Source: Metalysinibacillus saudimassiliensis (GTDB lineage: Bacteria; Bacillota; Bacilli; Bacillales_A; Planococcaceae). From it: DNA of 47,627 nt. The notes beneath the pieces were generated by a model. It saw only the letters and a list, made by a program, of their open reading frames with translations. It ran no database searches and was not told the origin of the DNA. Positions within the stretch are counted from its first letter, which is position 1; each line of letters begins with the position of its first letter. This document shows, one piece after another, positions 46,351 to 47,627 of this stretch. Both the position numbers and the translations under genes were made by a program. The stretch is from NCBI GenBank assembly GCA_000935965.1, contig LN483079.1, positions 1 through 47,627 of the forward strand. The letters are read 5' to 3'.

Positions 46351-47627
46351 TCATAATTCCAGGTCATGCGATTTCTTTTTGTTTTTCGGTTTTCTCGATT
46401 TTTCTTGCTCGACTTTCTGTAAAACGGAATCCATTGAAAAACCTCGCACGAGGAATTTCTCAATAAACTGCTTCAGTTTATCCAGCCCCCTCTGTAAACG
46501 GCTCTGGGGGATTGTTTTAAGCCTTTTGTTTTCTTCTAGCGTTGAGCTCCACCTTTCCCCTTGCTCACGGTCTAGTGGTTCGTGACCATTCTCTAAATTG
46601 AAAAGGATAAGACGCCCGTCAATTTCCGTCTGGCTAATATTTAAATCCCGATTATCATCTTGCAGCATGCTCTTAAAAACAATTTCATTTATCCGGTGCT
46701 CCTGAAGCCCAGCGACCTCTTTTTCAAGATTTTCGTTTTTTCCTTCTAGGTTTTTAATCTTTCTATCGGCAAACCGAACAGTCGCTTCTAAATCACCAAT
46801 TTTCTCACTGGAAACCTTTTTATAATTATATAAATTTTGTTTTTCCTTGATTGCAGATTTTGCTACTTTTATTAATTGCTTATAATCTTTTGTAATTAAA
46901 TTCGTTTTACCACCAAGAAGCGATTCTTTAGACGTTGAATCTATTCTTTTAATTATCTCGTCCGGCTTTTTGAATGTCGCCAAATCCTTTACCATTTCCT
47001 CTTTTTCTTTTCGAGAAAACTCTTCAAGTTCTTTGCTCATATCTGCTTTTTTCGCTTCAATTTCTTTTGAATGTTTTTTTATTGATTCAATATCATCAAG
47101 ACCAATTGTCTTATCGTTCAAAATTCCGTCTTGATAAATTTCGGGAATACTTTCTTTCAAATGTACATCCAAATCCTTATGAAAAACCTTTAATTCATTT
47201 CGATTTATCACTAATTTTGCAGAAACTTTCTCACGTTCTTTTTTCGGGTCGTAAACAACAGGAATAAAAGCAAAGTGCATGTGTGGAGTCGTTTCGTCAT
47301 TATGGACATTTGCAGACAACACATTTTTTTCACCGCCGTATCGATCGGCTAGAAAACCGTATGTTTCTTCAAAGAATTTCCGTTGGTGTTCATCGGGTGC
47401 ATCTTTGAGATTTTCGGGCAATGTAACAACCCAAGAGCAACACGCCTTTACATCTTTTCGATCCATGCAATAAACCTCGTCTAACCTTTCATTCATTCGA
47501 GAAAGTGTATCGCCTTCTTTTTCGCACAAATCGTAATCCAAATGTGAACGCTCAATATCAATATCTTCGTTTGAATGATTTTCAGTTTTTCGGTCTAAAT
47601 GAATTGATAATCCTTGCATGTTTGCTT
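46351..47627 (-). CDS. mob: MobV (Mob/Pre) relaxase, 5' end missing at the window edge
   Basis: Open from the window end to stop 46351; the missing 11 codons are present at 42552-42519, giving 436 residues when circularised. Relaxase domain: HSNEDIDIERSHLDYDL (motif I region), CSWVVTLPENL, NVHNDETTPHMHFAFIPV (motif III, HxDE-x2-PHxH type metal site), SAKLVINRNELKVFHKDLD. The C-terminal half is long coiled coil (EKIGDLEATVRFADRKIKNLEGKNENLEKEV). It nicks oriT for conjugative mobilisation by a helper element. Confidence 0.93.
   Translation of the reverse strand, partial: ANMQGLSIHLDRKTENHSNEDIDIERSHLDYDLCEKEGDTLSRMNERLDEVYCMDRKDVKACCSWVVTLPENLKDAPDEHQRKFFEETYGFLADRYGGEKNVLSANVHNDETTPHMHFAFIPVVYDPKKEREKVSAKLVINRNELKVFHKDLDVHLKESIPEIYQDGILNDKTIGLDDIESIKKHSKEIEAKKADMSKELEEFSRKEKEEMVKDLATFKKPDEIIKRIDSTSKESLLGGKTNLITKDYKQLIKVAKSAIKEKQNLYNYKKVSSEKIGDLEATVRFADRKIKNLEGKNENLEKEVAGLQEHRINEIVFKSMLQDDNRDLNISQTEIDGRLILFNLENGHEPLDREQGERWSSTLEENKRLKTIPQSRLQRGLDKLKQFIEKFLVRGFSMDSVLQKVEQEKSRKPKNKKKSHDLEL
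47483..47627. repeat. 145-bp direct repeat R2, second copy (right contig end)
   Basis: Exact copy of 42374-42518. The contig ends exactly where the first copy's identity to the junction segment ends. Confidence 0.95.

Noticed and set aside
42232..47627. True cointegrate of the tet(L) plasmid with the phage genome
   Set aside because: Contig ends coincide exactly with the junction segment limits, the repeats have equal length, and only 3 bp are shared at the joint; two closed circles explain everything, including an intact mob gene.
1..47627. CRISPR array, tRNA or rRNA genes, insertion sequences
   Set aside because: No regularly spaced repeats beyond those described, no cloverleaf or rRNA segments recognised, and no transposase.

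Overview
The window appears to hold two circular replicons of a low-GC Gram-positive host joined end to end. The host is probably a member of the Bacillales. Pointers are strong AGGAGG ribosome sites, RecU, AbrB- and Xpf-like regulators, a pC194/pUB110-type plasmid and tet(L); the family is inference, possibly Planococcaceae. Positions 1-42376 are a phage-plasmid of 42,231 bp. Positions 42374-47627 are a rolling-circle mobilisable tetracycline-resistance plasmid of 5,109 bp. Each replicon ends in a 145-bp direct repeat of its own beginning at the shared junction, and the two repeats overlap by only 3 bp (AAC). The contig starts and stops exactly at the ends of the 287-bp segment 42232-42518. 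This is what a chimeric read or assembly link between two circles would give, so the join should not be taken as a real cointegrate without checking.

Phage-plasmid, left to right. 1-2774: plasmid maintenance, with a winged-helix Rep, a parC-like centromere, a ParM-type actin and ParR. A likely origin (DnaA box, AT-rich DNA, 13-bp dyad) lies just before it in circular order at 42040-42260. 2952-4254: lysogeny control, with a divergent Xre repressor, an operator/promoter region and an AbrB-like protein. 4485-12045: early replication genes. These are a HUH rolling-circle Rep, SSB, a small protein with an SSB-like acidic tail, RecU, a MazG-like enzyme, many small unknowns, an Xpf/sigma-like late activator and a short tyrosine recombinase. 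12046-12740 is non-coding and holds a candidate cos site. 12765-21091: lambda-like head genes (Nu1-like TerS, GpA-type TerL, gpW, portal, ClpP-type protease with a nested scaffold, decoration protein, capsid, joining proteins). 21091-32746: P2/PBSX-like contractile tail (sheath, tube, chaperone pair made by -1 frameshift, tape measure, LysM protein, hub, spike, wedge, gpJ, gpI). The phage is therefore a temperate myovirus that is probably kept as a plasmid.

33475-37442 is a complete diversity-generating retroelement (DGR): Avd, template repeat, reverse transcriptase, and a 771-residue receptor-binding candidate carrying the variable repeat. Template and variable repeat differ at 13 of 93 positions, 11 of them at template adenines. 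37498-39309 is the lysis region, whose Amidase_3 endolysin is circularly permuted. 39302-41328 is an accessory block. It starts with an Acb2-like anti-CBASS protein and continues with two small transcription units. Each unit has the same 131-bp operator-promoter-leader, and the leader folds into a covarying three-way-junction RNA. A divergent lipoprotein (41434-41988) is a lysogenic-conversion or superinfection-exclusion candidate.

Small plasmid (42374-47627, genes on the minus strand): MobV relaxase with an oriT-like dyad, a structured region that may be the single-strand origin, tet(L) with its regulatory leader peptide, a small unknown, a Rep_1 initiator, and a double-strand origin carrying the pC194-type nick sequence. 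The layout resembles the roughly 5-kb tet(L) plasmids of the pMA67/pBHS24 type as I recall them. mob is cut by the window ends and is intact only if the plasmid is circularised.
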